Positions 16,802 through 24,135 of a stretch of DNA of 27,467 bases are shown piece after piece (the first letter of the stretch is position 1; each line of letters starts with the position of its first letter). Origin of the DNA: an uncultured Synergistaceae bacterium (GTDB taxonomy: Bacteria; Synergistota; Synergistia; Synergistales; Dethiosulfovibrionaceae). The stretch is from positions 1-27,467 of the forward strand of contig CABTYW010000022.1 in the NCBI GenBank assembly GCA_902489135.1. The letters run 5' to 3'. The position numbers were made by a program, and so were the translations under genes. The notes under the pieces are model-generated. The model was not told the origin of the DNA. It searched no databases and saw only the letters and a list, made by a program, of their open reading frames with translations.

Positions 16802-17069
16802 GGGGCACATCCTGGGGCACATTAAAAAGTCAATGTGCCCCAGGTAAACATTGATGAACACTGCATTTATCGAAAAAGGGCACTTGGGGCACTTGCTTTC
16901 CAGTTACTCTAATATATATCAATACCTTTATCTTCTTACTATCTCTTTTTTCCTCTCTCTTATTAACTTGTAAAAAAGTGCCCCAAGTGCCCCAAGAATA
17001 AAGAAAGTCAGCGTTCACAACGGTTTATCTTGGGGCACTTTTTGGGGCACTTTGGGGCACTTGGGGCAC
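16802..17069. repeat. Cluster of ten GGGGCAC heptamers around an AT-rich core (candidate origin)
   Basis: Exact GGGGCAC copies on the plus strand start at 16802, 16814, 16886, 17032, 17044, 17054 and 17063. Exact copies on the minus strand start at 16835, 16978 and 16987. Neighbouring copies are 9-12 bp apart, about one helical turn. The arms 16877-16894 and 16976-16993 form an 18-bp inverted repeat with one mismatch that flanks an 80-bp AT-rich, pyrimidine-rich stretch (16895-16975). The right group lies within the last codons of the primase gene; the rest is non-coding. The arrangement looks like iterons plus an unwinding element. Confidence 0.75.
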
Positions 17070-19517
17070 TTCTTTGATGATAAAACGGCGGTCTCCGGCA
17101 CATTTCGTTTCAAATACCCCCATACCGTATTGTCTCGCCGTCTGCTTGAATTTCTGAATGAAAGACGTTCTGGACATCACATTGTGTCCGGCGTCTTCGG
17201 CCCACAACTTATACTTCTTGTATAACTCAGAACGGGATATTATGCCCTGCGGGTTGACCTCTTCGATGAAACCCATCACGGGATTTGACAGCCTCTGGAA
17301 GTCCTCCATGAGCTCCTCGTTGTCGTTGGTGACAGTGAACCGCTTCTGCTGCTTCAGGACCTTGTAGCCCGAGTACGCCCAGTTGAAAATCGCCGGCAGT
17401 TCAGCCATCAGCTTTTCAGTCAGATTCTTGTCGGCCTTGTATTCGCCCGGAGCGGGGTCGTCGACAAAGCGACTCTTGAAGGCCACGAAACAGACGCGGC
17501 GCAAAAAGCCCACCGTGGTGTCGCGCGTTTTCATGTATTCGTTGCAGGCGCTGACCATCTTCGCGCGCGGCTGGAAGCTGACGAAGTCCTTGTTCTTGTA
17601 GCAGCCGCTGATAATGTTGCCCGCCACCACCTTCTTGAACTCCTCTTCCGCCCCCTTAATGCTCGAGCTCGTCTCGTTGGAAATGTTGAGAATGGACGTC
17701 AACAGTTGGATCTTCTGAAAAGGCTCCATCAGCCCGCCCATGGAAACGTTGCTCACGTTGCCGCGCCCGAAGACCTCGGTGAGAATGTCCAAAAACACAC
17801 TTTTGCCGTTGGCGCCGTCGCCGATGAGAAAGAAACACTTTTGCAGCGAACAGTCGTTGAACAGCACATATCCCGCGATCTCCCGAAGCAAGCTGCCTCG
17901 CGCTTCGTCACCGCCGCTGATCTCGTCGATGAACTGCGCCCAGCGCGGCGACCAAACGTCGGGCTTGTATTCGTAATCCACCTGCACCGTGCTCAAGTCC
18001 GCTTCGCGGTGTTCCCTCACCGTTCCCGTTTCAAGCTCGAGCACACAGTTTTTGAAGTTGAAAATCGGCTTCGTGTTGTACTGGTCCTCCGCTGAGACCT
18101 CCGCCTGCACCAGCTTGAGAATACCGTTTAGCCGCGCCCCCGTCTGGTATTGCCCCAGCGCGTCGGCAATGTACTTCTTCACCTCCGTGTCGGTTCTCCT
18201 CTGCCAGACGCCGCCCTCGTACTCGTAAAAGCCCAGGTATTCCGAGTAGCGCAGGCGGTACCTCTTGACAATCTCCTTCTTGATAGTGTTTTCCATAGGC
18301 GCCGACGTGGCCATCTTTTCCACCGTGCCCAGCCACGTCTTCGCCCGCGGAAAGTACTGCGCCGCCGTCTCGAACAGCTCCGCCATTTCAGGCCGCCCCG
18401 TGTAGCGCCCCGCTTCCATGGCAAAAGCCTTGAAAGCCTCTCGGTCCTGCGCGAGGTGTTTGCACAGCACATTCAAGCCCGGCTCCGCATCGCGGATCAG
18501 CGCGCTTAAGTCGCCGCCGGCGGCATAGTAGTCCGAAATGTCCTTGACGCCGTTCAGATGGCCACAGACAAAAGAAATGCGGTGCTTGAACATCAGCTTG
18601 CCCATGTCCAGCTGAAAGCGCGTTCCCGGACCGTCGGAGTCGAAACAGACAAACACCTTGTCGGCGCCCTTGCAGACCTGGACAACCTGCTCCGTCGCCT
18701 CTTTCGAGAAATACCCGCCCATGGGCGACAGCACCGCGTACCCCTCCTGCTCCCAGGAAATGGCATCGAATGCTCCCTCTGCGATAACAATGACCTTTTC
18801 ATTATTTGAACCTTTGTTCAAATTTTCATACAAACCTTGATTTTCAAGCTCATTGATTGGACCATTGTCATTATCGCTTTTTTCATGGGGTGCAGGGTAT
18901 TCGCCGCAGTTCACAGTGAGCTTGAAATTCGAACTAACCAGCCGGTCGAGAGTCTGCAATCCCCACGGGATGTTTTCGTTCATGCCGTCCAGGGCGTCCT
19001 TTTTGTATTTCGGACTGCCGGCGTCGTCGCGCTGACGCGTCACCACATAAGCCACATAGCCGTTTTTGAAGTAGGGAATCGTCAGCCGTCCGCTCTGCGG
19101 GTCGTAGCCCAGGCGCAGACGCTTGACCGTATCGGCGTTGATGCGGCGCCGCTTGAGATATGTCCAGTCTTCTTTTCTCAGTTGCGTCTGCCAATAGCCC
19201 ACCCGGGCGCAGAGCTTCTGCGTGTACTTCTTCCAGCCGTCGTAGGCCGGGTCGTCGCCGCCGAGCTCGCGGATCGCCGCTCCCCTGTCGCCGTTGTGCT
19301 TTACAATGGCGCACAGGTCGATTACGTCGCCGCCCTGGCCGGCCTTGAAGTCATACCAGCGGTTCTCGTCAAAGAGCATGGCCGTGGGATTGCTGCTGCC
19401 CGGTTCCAGGGAAGCGCACCGGTCGCCCGGCCTGCGCACGGGAAGGCCGATGCTTCGGGCATAGTCCAGCAGAGAAACGCGCTGTTTAATGCGCTCTATG
19501 CGATCATACTTTCCCAT
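17025..19517 (-). CDS. Toprim primase fused to D5/P4-type helicase
   Basis: An 830-residue replication protein. The N-terminus (about 10-90) resembles a primase zinc-binding domain (NPTAMLFDENRWYDFKAG, then GGDVIDLCAI), but the usual CxxH and CxxC ligands are mostly gone. The Toprim domain shows IVIAEGAFDAISW (catalytic Glu near 247) and FVCFDSDGPG (Asp near 293-295). The C-terminal superfamily 3 helicase has D5_N-like sequence and Walker A GDGANGKS (about 566-573), then SACNEYMKTRDTTVGFLRR. It should prime and unwind at the phage origin. The ATG at 19517 has GGGGAGG seven bases upstream; a GTG at 19523 is too close to it. The last residues (VPQVPQSAPKSAPR) are encoded by the GGGGCAC repeats. 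Confidence 0.93.
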   Translation of the reverse strand: MGKYDRIERIKQRVSLLDYARSIGLPVRRPGDRCASLEPGSSNPTAMLFDENRWYDFKAGQGGDVIDLCAIVKHNGDRGAAIRELGGDDPAYDGWKKYTQKLCARVGYWQTQLRKEDWTYLKRRRINADTVKRLRLGYDPQSGRLTIPYFKNGYVAYVVTRQRDDAGSPKYKKDALDGMNENIPWGLQTLDRLVSSNFKLTVNCGEYPAPHEKSDNDNGPINELENQGLYENLNKGSNNEKVIVIAEGAFDAISWEQEGYAVLSPMGGYFSKEATEQVVQVCKGADKVFVCFDSDGPGTRFQLDMGKLMFKHRISFVCGHLNGVKDISDYYAAGGDLSALIRDAEPGLNVLCKHLAQDREAFKAFAMEAGRYTGRPEMAELFETAAQYFPRAKTWLGTVEKMATSAPMENTIKKEIVKRYRLRYSEYLGFYEYEGGVWQRRTDTEVKKYIADALGQYQTGARLNGILKLVQAEVSAEDQYNTKPIFNFKNCVLELETGTVREHREADLSTVQVDYEYKPDVWSPRWAQFIDEISGGDEARGSLLREIAGYVLFNDCSLQKCFFLIGDGANGKSVFLDILTEVFGRGNVSNVSMGGLMEPFQKIQLLTSILNISNETSSSIKGAEEEFKKVVAGNIISGCYKNKDFVSFQPRAKMVSACNEYMKTRDTTVGFLRRVCFVAFKSRFVDDPAPGEYKADKNLTEKLMAELPAIFNWAYSGYKVLKQQKRFTVTNDNEELMEDFQRLSNPVMGFIEEVNPQGIISRSELYKKYKLWAEDAGHNVMSRTSFIQKFKQTARQYGMGVFETKCAGDRRFIIKEVPQVPQSAPKSAPR

Positions 19518-19915
19518 GCCCACACCTCCCCGTCATCGGCCTTCAGACTTTTGACGCCGCGGCACAGCGCGTCCTTCACCGCGTCGGCGCCGAACTTCAC
19601 CACCTTGCCCGCATCCCAAAAATAGACCAGGAAAAAGGCGTCGGCGCCATGGTTGGCCAGCATGCAGAGATTGTTCAGCTGGCTCAGCTTGGCGTTGGTT
19701 TTCAAGTTCCACGATTTCCCGCGGCACTCCTTGGCGTCGAAAACGTACAGCCGCCCCTTGGAGAAGATCTCGTAATCGAAAGGTTCGCCTTCAATGAAAT
19801 CGCCGCGGATCGTCCTGTAGGCGCGGTTTTTGTGCCCGTGGATCCCCCGCGCGGCCAAGGCGTCGAGCAGGCAGTCGAGCTGCCGTTCCAAATATTTACC
19901 CCGTTGCTCTCTCAT
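19496..19915 (-). CDS. RecU-like Holliday junction resolvase
   Basis: A 139-residue protein with the nuclease core GDFIEGEPFDYEIFSKGRL then YVFDAKECRGKSWNLK, giving the Asp and Asp/Glu-x-Lys metal-binding pattern of RecU-type resolvases and relatives. The following KLSQLNNLCMLANHGADAFF and LVYF match the family's helix and strand. It would cut recombination or replication intermediates before packaging. The ATG has GAGGTG upstream and overlaps the helicase end by 20 bp; its own end overlaps the primase start by 22 bp. Confidence 0.82.
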   Translation of the reverse strand: MREQRGKYLERQLDCLLDALAARGIHGHKNRAYRTIRGDFIEGEPFDYEIFSKGRLYVFDAKECRGKSWNLKTNAKLSQLNNLCMLANHGADAFFLVYFWDAGKVVKFGADAVKDALCRGVKSLKADDGEVWAWESMIA

Positions 19916-21416
19916 GAAAACACCTCGTTAAAATCAGCATGGCTTCCTTCTTTGTCAACCGCTGGACGTCAAGCCGCGGCAAAAAACGCGACACCAGCGC
20001 CCGCTGCTTCTCGCTGGCCTGAGCGTTGCCCCAGCGCTTCACCGCGTTCGAACTCCACAGGCCCGCTTCGTCGGGAAAGACGTTGCGCAGCAGCAGAAAA
20101 GCACAGTCCAGCGCCCGCTGCATGGGCACCCTTTCGCCGTACCACACCGTGCGCCCCAGGCGGTCCTCGGGCGGCAGTGAAAGCGTCGTCCCGCGAAAAC
20201 TCAACACCATCTCGCCGTCGGGCATGCGGTACCAGTTCACGCCGTGGGTGTTGTATTTCCGCGACCGCGCCCACAGGTCAACCACTTCCATGTTTTTGAT
20301 CCAGTATTCCGGACAATCCGAAGCCTTTTCAACCAGTTCCGGAAGGTCGAACAGGTCACCCTCAATCTCCTTTTGCTTCCGCGGCGGCAGGTCGCCGACC
20401 GAAAGCCCCAGCAGCGAAGGCGCCGTGCACAAATTCAGGGCGCTGGAGCCCACACAGTCAATCAAGGTCAGGCACTTCTTCCCTTCGGCGAGGCGGCAGC
20501 CGCGGCCCACCATCTGCGTATAAAGACTGACGTTCTGCGTCGGCCGGGCGATGATCACCGTTTCAATGCCCGGAATGTCCGTGCCCTCGGCGAAAACCAT
20601 GCAGTTCACCAGACACTTGATCTCCTTGCGTGCAAAAGCCGCCACCGTTGCCGCACGCTCTTCGCCGCCCGTCACCGCCACCGCGCCAGGTATTTCCTCG
20701 GCGATAGCCCTAGCGTGCGCCACCGAAACGGCGAAAACCAACGTCTGCCCCACGGCCCTTTGGGCATAAACTTCCGCGATGGCCCTGTTGGCACCCTCGA
20801 TGTTGACCGCGCGCTCCAGTTCACCCGGGGCATAGTCGCCCATGCGTCTGGCCACGCTCCGCAGGTCGTAGCCCATTTCCGCGCGGAGACATCGAATCGG
20901 AGAGAGCCAGCCGTTGCGGATCCCCCATGGCAAGTCGCGCTCGAAGATGATGTCGGAAAAAACAGCCTCCAGCCCCGCGCCGTCAGCCCTGTTGGGCGTG
21001 GCGGTAAAGCCGAGATGCAACCGCGGCCTGAACCAATCGTAGATTTTCCGGTACGTCGCCGCCGTGGCGTGATGCGCTTCGTCGGTGACAATGACGTCGA
21101 AGTCCTCCGGAGAAAAACGTTCCAACCGCTTCCCCATGCTCTGCACGCTGGCGCTGACCACCTCTTCGCCCGATGAAAAATATTTCCCCTGCTCGATGCC
21201 GAAAGAACAGGGGAAATATTTACGCGGCTGCCGCACCAGCTCCTCGCGGTGGGAGAGGATCAGCATCCTCCCCCGCCGCGGGATCCTCGACATCGTTACC
21301 GTCTTGCCAAGCCCGGTGGCCATCTGAATCAGATAGCTCCCCGAGTCGGGAATGGAATCGATGCACTCTCGCTGGTACGGCCTCAGTTCAAATGTTGTAC
21401 CCCTGGCCGGCGGCAT
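19896..21416 (-). CDS. DEAD/DEAH-box superfamily 2 helicase
   Basis: A 506-residue protein. Motif Q-like FELRPYQRECIDSI, Walker A QMATGLGKTV (about 31-40), motif Ia LSHREELVRQ, Walker B VTDEAHHAT, motif III LGFTATPNRADG, motif V ARPTQNVSLY and motif VI QMVGRGCRLAEGK are all in order. It is like phage UvsW-type or type III restriction-type helicases used in recombination and replication. The open frame runs upstream to 21509 inside the DUF669 gene; ATG 21416 is the closest plausible start, overlapping that gene by 29 bp. The stretch encoding KYFPCSFGIEQGKYF contains a perfect 14-bp inverted repeat (see repeat at 21178). Confidence 0.92.
   Translation of the reverse strand: MPPARGTTFELRPYQRECIDSIPDSGSYLIQMATGLGKTVTMSRIPRRGRMLILSHREELVRQPRKYFPCSFGIEQGKYFSSGEEVVSASVQSMGKRLERFSPEDFDVIVTDEAHHATAATYRKIYDWFRPRLHLGFTATPNRADGAGLEAVFSDIIFERDLPWGIRNGWLSPIRCLRAEMGYDLRSVARRMGDYAPGELERAVNIEGANRAIAEVYAQRAVGQTLVFAVSVAHARAIAEEIPGAVAVTGGEERAATVAAFARKEIKCLVNCMVFAEGTDIPGIETVIIARPTQNVSLYTQMVGRGCRLAEGKKCLTLIDCVGSSALNLCTAPSLLGLSVGDLPPRKQKEIEGDLFDLPELVEKASDCPEYWIKNMEVVDLWARSRKYNTHGVNWYRMPDGEMVLSFRGTTLSLPPEDRLGRTVWYGERVPMQRALDCAFLLLRNVFPDEAGLWSSNAVKRWGNAQASEKQRALVSRFLPRLDVQRLTKKEAMLILTRCFHERATG
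21178..21221. repeat. Perfect 14-bp inverted repeat inside the helicase gene
   Basis: AAATATTTCCCCTG (21178-21191) and its exact complement CAGGGGAAATATTT (21208-21221) are separated by 16 bp. The AT-rich arms stand out from the GC-rich gene and each encodes a KYF tripeptide in the helicase. Confidence 0.9.
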
Positions 21417-21969
21417 TGGGCATGGCGTTCCTGTACGATTGGGGCATAGAACCGGGCGCCGCGGGATAGACAGTCTGTCCCATGGGCATGGGGCCCGGAG
21501 CTGGGGCATTCGCCGCCCGAGCGGGAACTTTAGGCTGCCCCGGCTCCTGCCAGTTGGGCAAACTCAGCTCTCGGGCTTCGGCAAAAGAAAGCACCCGTTT
21601 GATCTGCGCGGCCATTTTGTTGGGATCCTTCTGCTGGGGAACGTGCTCCACTTCCACCACGCCGATCTTGCCAAGCCAGGACTTGAAAGGCACGCCGCCC
21701 TGGCCGTCGTCCACCTGACAACCGAACCCTTCGGCCACCTCTTTCAGCCGGGCGTTGGTAATTCCCGGGTTGGCAGACAGAAAGGGAATCCAAAATCCCA
21801 AAGTGCCGTTGTATCCGCTCACGTCCAGCGTCAGCGTAATCATCGGCTCGCCGGTTTTCCGGGTCGGCTTCTCGTCGTCGGCCTTGGCAATGCGCACCCG
21901 GTGAATGCCTTCGGGAATCAGTTCAAAAGAAGTTGCAACGTTGTTCGGGTCATAGTTCCATCTCACCAT
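21388..21969 (-). CDS. DUF669 phage protein, probable ssDNA-binding role
   Basis: A 193-residue protein with the DUF669 pattern: FELIPEGIHRVRIAKADDEK, then GEPMITLTLDVSGYNGTLGF with LWIPFLSA-like strands, and LKEVAEGFGCQ followed by FKSWLGKIGVVEVEH. The family is found beside Sak-type recombinases and is thought to act on single-stranded DNA. The C-terminal 60 residues are Pro/Ala/Gly/Met-rich and disordered, as in single-stranded DNA-binding proteins. The ATG has GGAGG eight bases upstream and follows the ATPase gene without a gap. Confidence 0.87.
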   Translation of the reverse strand: MVRWNYDPNNVATSFELIPEGIHRVRIAKADDEKPTRKTGEPMITLTLDVSGYNGTLGFWIPFLSANPGITNARLKEVAEGFGCQVDDGQGGVPFKSWLGKIGVVEVEHVPQQKDPNKMAAQIKRVLSFAEARELSLPNWQEPGQPKVPARAANAPAPGPMPMGQTVYPAAPGSMPQSYRNAMPNAAGQGYNI

Positions 21970-22656
21970 TTACTTTTCCTCCTTGAAATTGTTTGTCGGA
22001 ATTAAATCCTGCGGCCAGCACCACGCACGTTTTTCAATCCGGTCTTTGGCGACTGTGCAAAGGTCGCCGCTCAGCACGATGTATCTCTGTCCGTCGGGCG
22101 TTACCGAGATCTTGCCCACCACGTCGACCACGCCGCACATGGCGTCCACCAGTCCCTTGCGGAACAGCTGCGGCTTGGCGATGTAGATGCGCTCGCCCGT
22201 CGTCAGCGTCTTTTCGAACTGGTCTTCCCATGCCGTCAGGACAACGTGACATTTCAGCCTGTCCAGGGCGTCGTACAGGTGCAGCGTGTCGTAATCCATG
22301 TCCTGGTACTGCCCCAGCTCCATCTTTTTGCCGTTGTTGCCTATTTTCACGTAGTGCGCCTTGGCGCGGTTCTGGTACTGCGTCAGCGAATCGAGGCACA
22401 CCGTGTCGTAATCGCATTTCCCCTGCAAGTCTTCAACGACCTCCAGAACTCCGTCGGGATCGTCCCCCACCTGCACAATGTCCACGTTGCGCTTGCCCAT
22501 GCCGACGAGCACCTTGCACCCCTTGTCGCAGTCGACGATCAGCGTCCTGCCGGGCAGTTCCGCCAGGCACGTCGTTTTTCCCAGGCCGGGTTGGGAATAA
22601 AGCAGGATGCGGCGGTGCTTCGGAACGAGGTCGGCGGCATTTTGAACGACAAACAT
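21970..22656 (-). CDS. RecA-like AAA ATPase, Sak4-type recombinase
   Basis: A 228-residue ATPase with Walker A YSQPGLGKTT (about 20-29), TLIVDCDKGCKVL and Walker B YDTVCLDSLTQY, and later CHVVLTAWEDQ. It belongs to the phage AAA_24/Sak4 group, minimal RecA-like proteins for single-strand annealing. The ATG at 22656 overlaps the stop of the Gp157-like gene by a few bases; upstream in-frame starts run inside that gene. With Gp157-like, DUF669, helicase and RecU-like proteins it forms a recombination cassette. Confidence 0.88.
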   Translation of the reverse strand: MFVVQNAADLVPKHRRILLYSQPGLGKTTCLAELPGRTLIVDCDKGCKVLVGMGKRNVDIVQVGDDPDGVLEVVEDLQGKCDYDTVCLDSLTQYQNRAKAHYVKIGNNGKKMELGQYQDMDYDTLHLYDALDRLKCHVVLTAWEDQFEKTLTTGERIYIAKPQLFRKGLVDAMCGVVDVVGKISVTPDGQRYIVLSGDLCTVAKDRIEKRAWCWPQDLIPTNNFKEEK

Positions 22657-22657
22657 G

Positions 22658-23152
22658 TCAGCGGATCCGCAGGTGATACCCCTGCGCCAGTTCGCATCCC
22701 GGAACGGCGGTTCCGGCCTTGAGCGCCGTCCTGACAGCGACTTTGTCCAGCTGCACCGTCTCGGGGATCGTCTTGAAGTATTCCCTCGGAATGTCCGCTT
22801 CGGCATGGACGATGAGCCTGGCGGGTGATTGCTGCACGGACACCGTGAACAGGTCCGTCTGCACCTTGTTTCTCCCGGCCGCCGTCATCTCGCCCTGAAC
22901 GTAGTTCTTCAGGCTTTGGGTCTTGTTTTCGAGAGTGCGCTTTCGTCGCTCCAGGCGCTCGATCTCCACGTCAATGCTTTCAGCGTCGCTCTCCATGCCG
23001 CGGATCGCCTTGGCGCACGCTTCCACCTTGCTGTCCAACGCCGCCTCGATGCCTTTCAGTTTCTCTTCCGCGGCGTCCCAGTCAGTCTCTGGGTCGGAAA
23101 GCGAATCCCAGAAGCTCAGATACTCGTCAGTCAGTTCATACAGTTTTGCCAT
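22658..23152 (-). CDS. Siphovirus Gp157-like protein
   Basis: The 164-residue protein starts AKLYELTDEYLSFWDSLSDP and has a central coiled coil (about 30-110, KGIEAALDSKVEACAKAIRG then IEIERLERRKRTLENKTQSL) followed by FTVSVQQSPARLIVHAEADI and IPREYFKTIPETVQLDKVAV. This is the Gp157 family, common next to Sak4/DUF669 in temperate phages; one member was linked to phage resistance in Streptococcus thermophilus, but its role is unclear. A strong GGAGG precedes the ATG. Confidence 0.93.
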   Translation of the reverse strand: MAKLYELTDEYLSFWDSLSDPETDWDAAEEKLKGIEAALDSKVEACAKAIRGMESDAESIDVEIERLERRKRTLENKTQSLKNYVQGEMTAAGRNKVQTDLFTVSVQQSPARLIVHAEADIPREYFKTIPETVQLDKVAVRTALKAGTAVPGCELAQGYHLRIR

Positions 23153-23188
23153 AGTGCAACCCTCCTGTGGTATAATCAGAGGCGAGAG

Positions 23189-23467
23189 CTAGTTCCCGCC
23201 TCGTTTTGAGCCGTTCCGCCCGCCAGCGGAGCGGCTTCCTTTTTTCTCAAAACCGAAACCGTCAGGGTCAAGCCCCAGCTCAGCACAGAGCGGCAGAAAA
23301 AACTTCGACTCCGGCGTCAGCCCCACCGATCGCCAGTACTCAACCGCCGTATAACGGGCGTTCAGGATTTTCGCCAGTTCAAAGGAGCTGATCCCCAGGC
23401 CATCCATTGCCAGGTCCACGGCGGCCGCGACTTGCAAAGGCAGGATGCTATTTTTATGTGCAGTCAT
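23189..23467 (-). CDS. Small putative DNA-binding protein
   Basis: A 92-residue protein if the ATG at 23467 is used; that start forms an ATGA overlap with the stop of a 28-codon ORF, which supports it. The segment LGISSFELAKILNARYTAVE then YWRSVGLTP has the helix-turn-helix spacing seen in Cro/XRE-like proteins, and the tail is basic (GSRSAGGRNGSKRGG). A longer form from 23503 is possible. No clear family is recognised. Confidence 0.6.
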   Translation of the reverse strand: MTAHKNSILPLQVAAAVDLAMDGLGISSFELAKILNARYTAVEYWRSVGLTPESKFFLPLCAELGLDPDGFGFEKKGSRSAGGRNGSKRGGN

Positions 23468-23550
23468 CGTTTGCCCAGCACCCATCGCAAAAAGCGCTTC
23501 CATCGGCTCAAGCGCTTCGCATGCCAGTCAGTGAGCAAGTAATACTTCAC
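23464..23550 (-). CDS. Tiny ORF, 28 residues, basic/amphipathic (tentative)
   Basis: A GTG at 23550 overlaps the TGA of the 40-residue gene and has AGGAGG eight bases upstream. The product VKYYLLTDWHAKRLSRWKRF plus LRWVLGKR is basic and amphipathic, with three Trp residues in the second half. Its stop overlaps the next start as ATGA. Real translation is plausible from this tight coupling, but the peptide is too short to be sure. Confidence 0.35.
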   Translation of the reverse strand: MKYYLLTDWHAKRLSRWKRFLRWVLGKR

Positions 23551-23669
23551 TTTCGTCCCCTCCTCTTCCAGCCCTCCCATATCAAGCCGCACAATATGGC
23601 CACCGAAAAATAGATCGCCAGCGCTTCAGCCAAAATCTGACACCACTGCGCGTCATACACCGCGTCCAT
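23547..23669 (-). CDS. Small single-pass membrane protein
   Basis: A 40-residue ORF from the ATG at 23669, with AAGGAGG nine bases upstream. The sequence has an acidic, Asp/Gln-containing N-terminus, a hydrophobic segment (ILAEALAIYFSVAILCGLIW, about residues 12-31) and a basic tail (GWKRRGRK), so it should sit in the inner membrane with the tail in the cytoplasm. Its role is unknown; small membrane proteins in early operons can be superinfection-exclusion or lysis-related factors, but nothing here tells which. Confidence 0.6.
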   Translation of the reverse strand: MDAVYDAQWCQILAEALAIYFSVAILCGLIWEGWKRRGRK

Positions 23670-23699
23670 GCCCCTTTGCCTCCTTGTAATTTCCGTTAT

Positions 23700-24074
23700 T
23701 CAAGGCTGAATTGCCTTCAAGTCCCTAATCCATTTGTCCAGATCACTTCGGCGGTAGCGGATCACCTTATCGTCAAGTCTGATATAGGGCGGCGCCGGCG
23801 TAACATGCCTCACAGAACCGTCCTTCCGCCGCGGTTCACTTCTCCCGTTCATGCGCGACAGCCGCAGATAAGCTTTCGATCGACCGATGTATTCCGCCGC
23901 AGCCGCGTCGTCAAGCAGACGAGGAGATTTATCCGCAATCTCAACAAGTTCTTGCCTCGCCTCGTCCAGAACCTTCTTGAACGCCAGACGTTCAGCTTCC
24001 AGCTTCGTGATAAAGGGCTGCAGCAGTGGAGAAAGGTCAATCGTGCCCTGGACAGCTTGTTCCTGCTCCATCAA
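23700..24074 (-). CDS. Helix-turn-helix DNA-binding protein (MerR/excisionase-like)
   Basis: A 124-residue protein. The N-terminal half (about 10-55) is a coiled coil. The C-terminal half, LLDDAAAAEYIGRSKAYLRL and later PPYIRLDDKVIRYRRSDLDK then WIRDL, matches the winged-helix HTH_17/excisionase pattern, in which the last part is the wing with the RYRRSDLDKWI signature. It could regulate early genes or act as a recombination directionality factor. GGTGAG lies upstream of the paired ATG codons at 24074/24071. Confidence 0.8.
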   Translation of the reverse strand: MMEQEQAVQGTIDLSPLLQPFITKLEAERLAFKKVLDEARQELVEIADKSPRLLDDAAAAEYIGRSKAYLRLSRMNGRSEPRRKDGSVRHVTPAPPYIRLDDKVIRYRRSDLDKWIRDLKAIQP

Positions 24075-24103
24075 TTCTCACCACGCTTTCCCGTATTGCC
24101 TTT

Positions 24104-24132
24104 GCCCCGGCCTACGCGCCGGGGCGTTTTTT
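24104..24132 (+). terminator. Strong hairpin plus T-run, plus-strand orientation
   Basis: GCCCCGGC (24104-24111) pairs exactly with GCCGGGGC (24118-24125) across a 6-base loop, followed by G and six T. On the minus strand the hairpin lacks a T-run. Minus-strand genes flank it on both sides, so it would stop only antisense transcription. Confidence 0.6.
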
Positions 24133-24135
24133 CGC

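Noticed and set aside
16830..17018. Short minus-strand ORF across the heptamer cluster, with WGTWGT and VPQVP
   Set aside because: The repeated peptides come directly from the GGGGCAC repeats; it has no ribosome site and crosses the AT-rich core.
22034..22417. Shadow ORFs over the Sak4-like ATPase, including a 127-codon frame
   Set aside because: The real frame has Walker A and B motifs and is coupled to its neighbours; the shadow has only Arg/Gly-rich sequence.
23181..23206. GAGGCG/CGCCTC hairpin between the Gp157-like gene and its upstream neighbour, with a TATAAT on the plus strand
   Set aside because: No clear T-run in either direction and no gene for the plus-strand promoter-like box; too weak to call.
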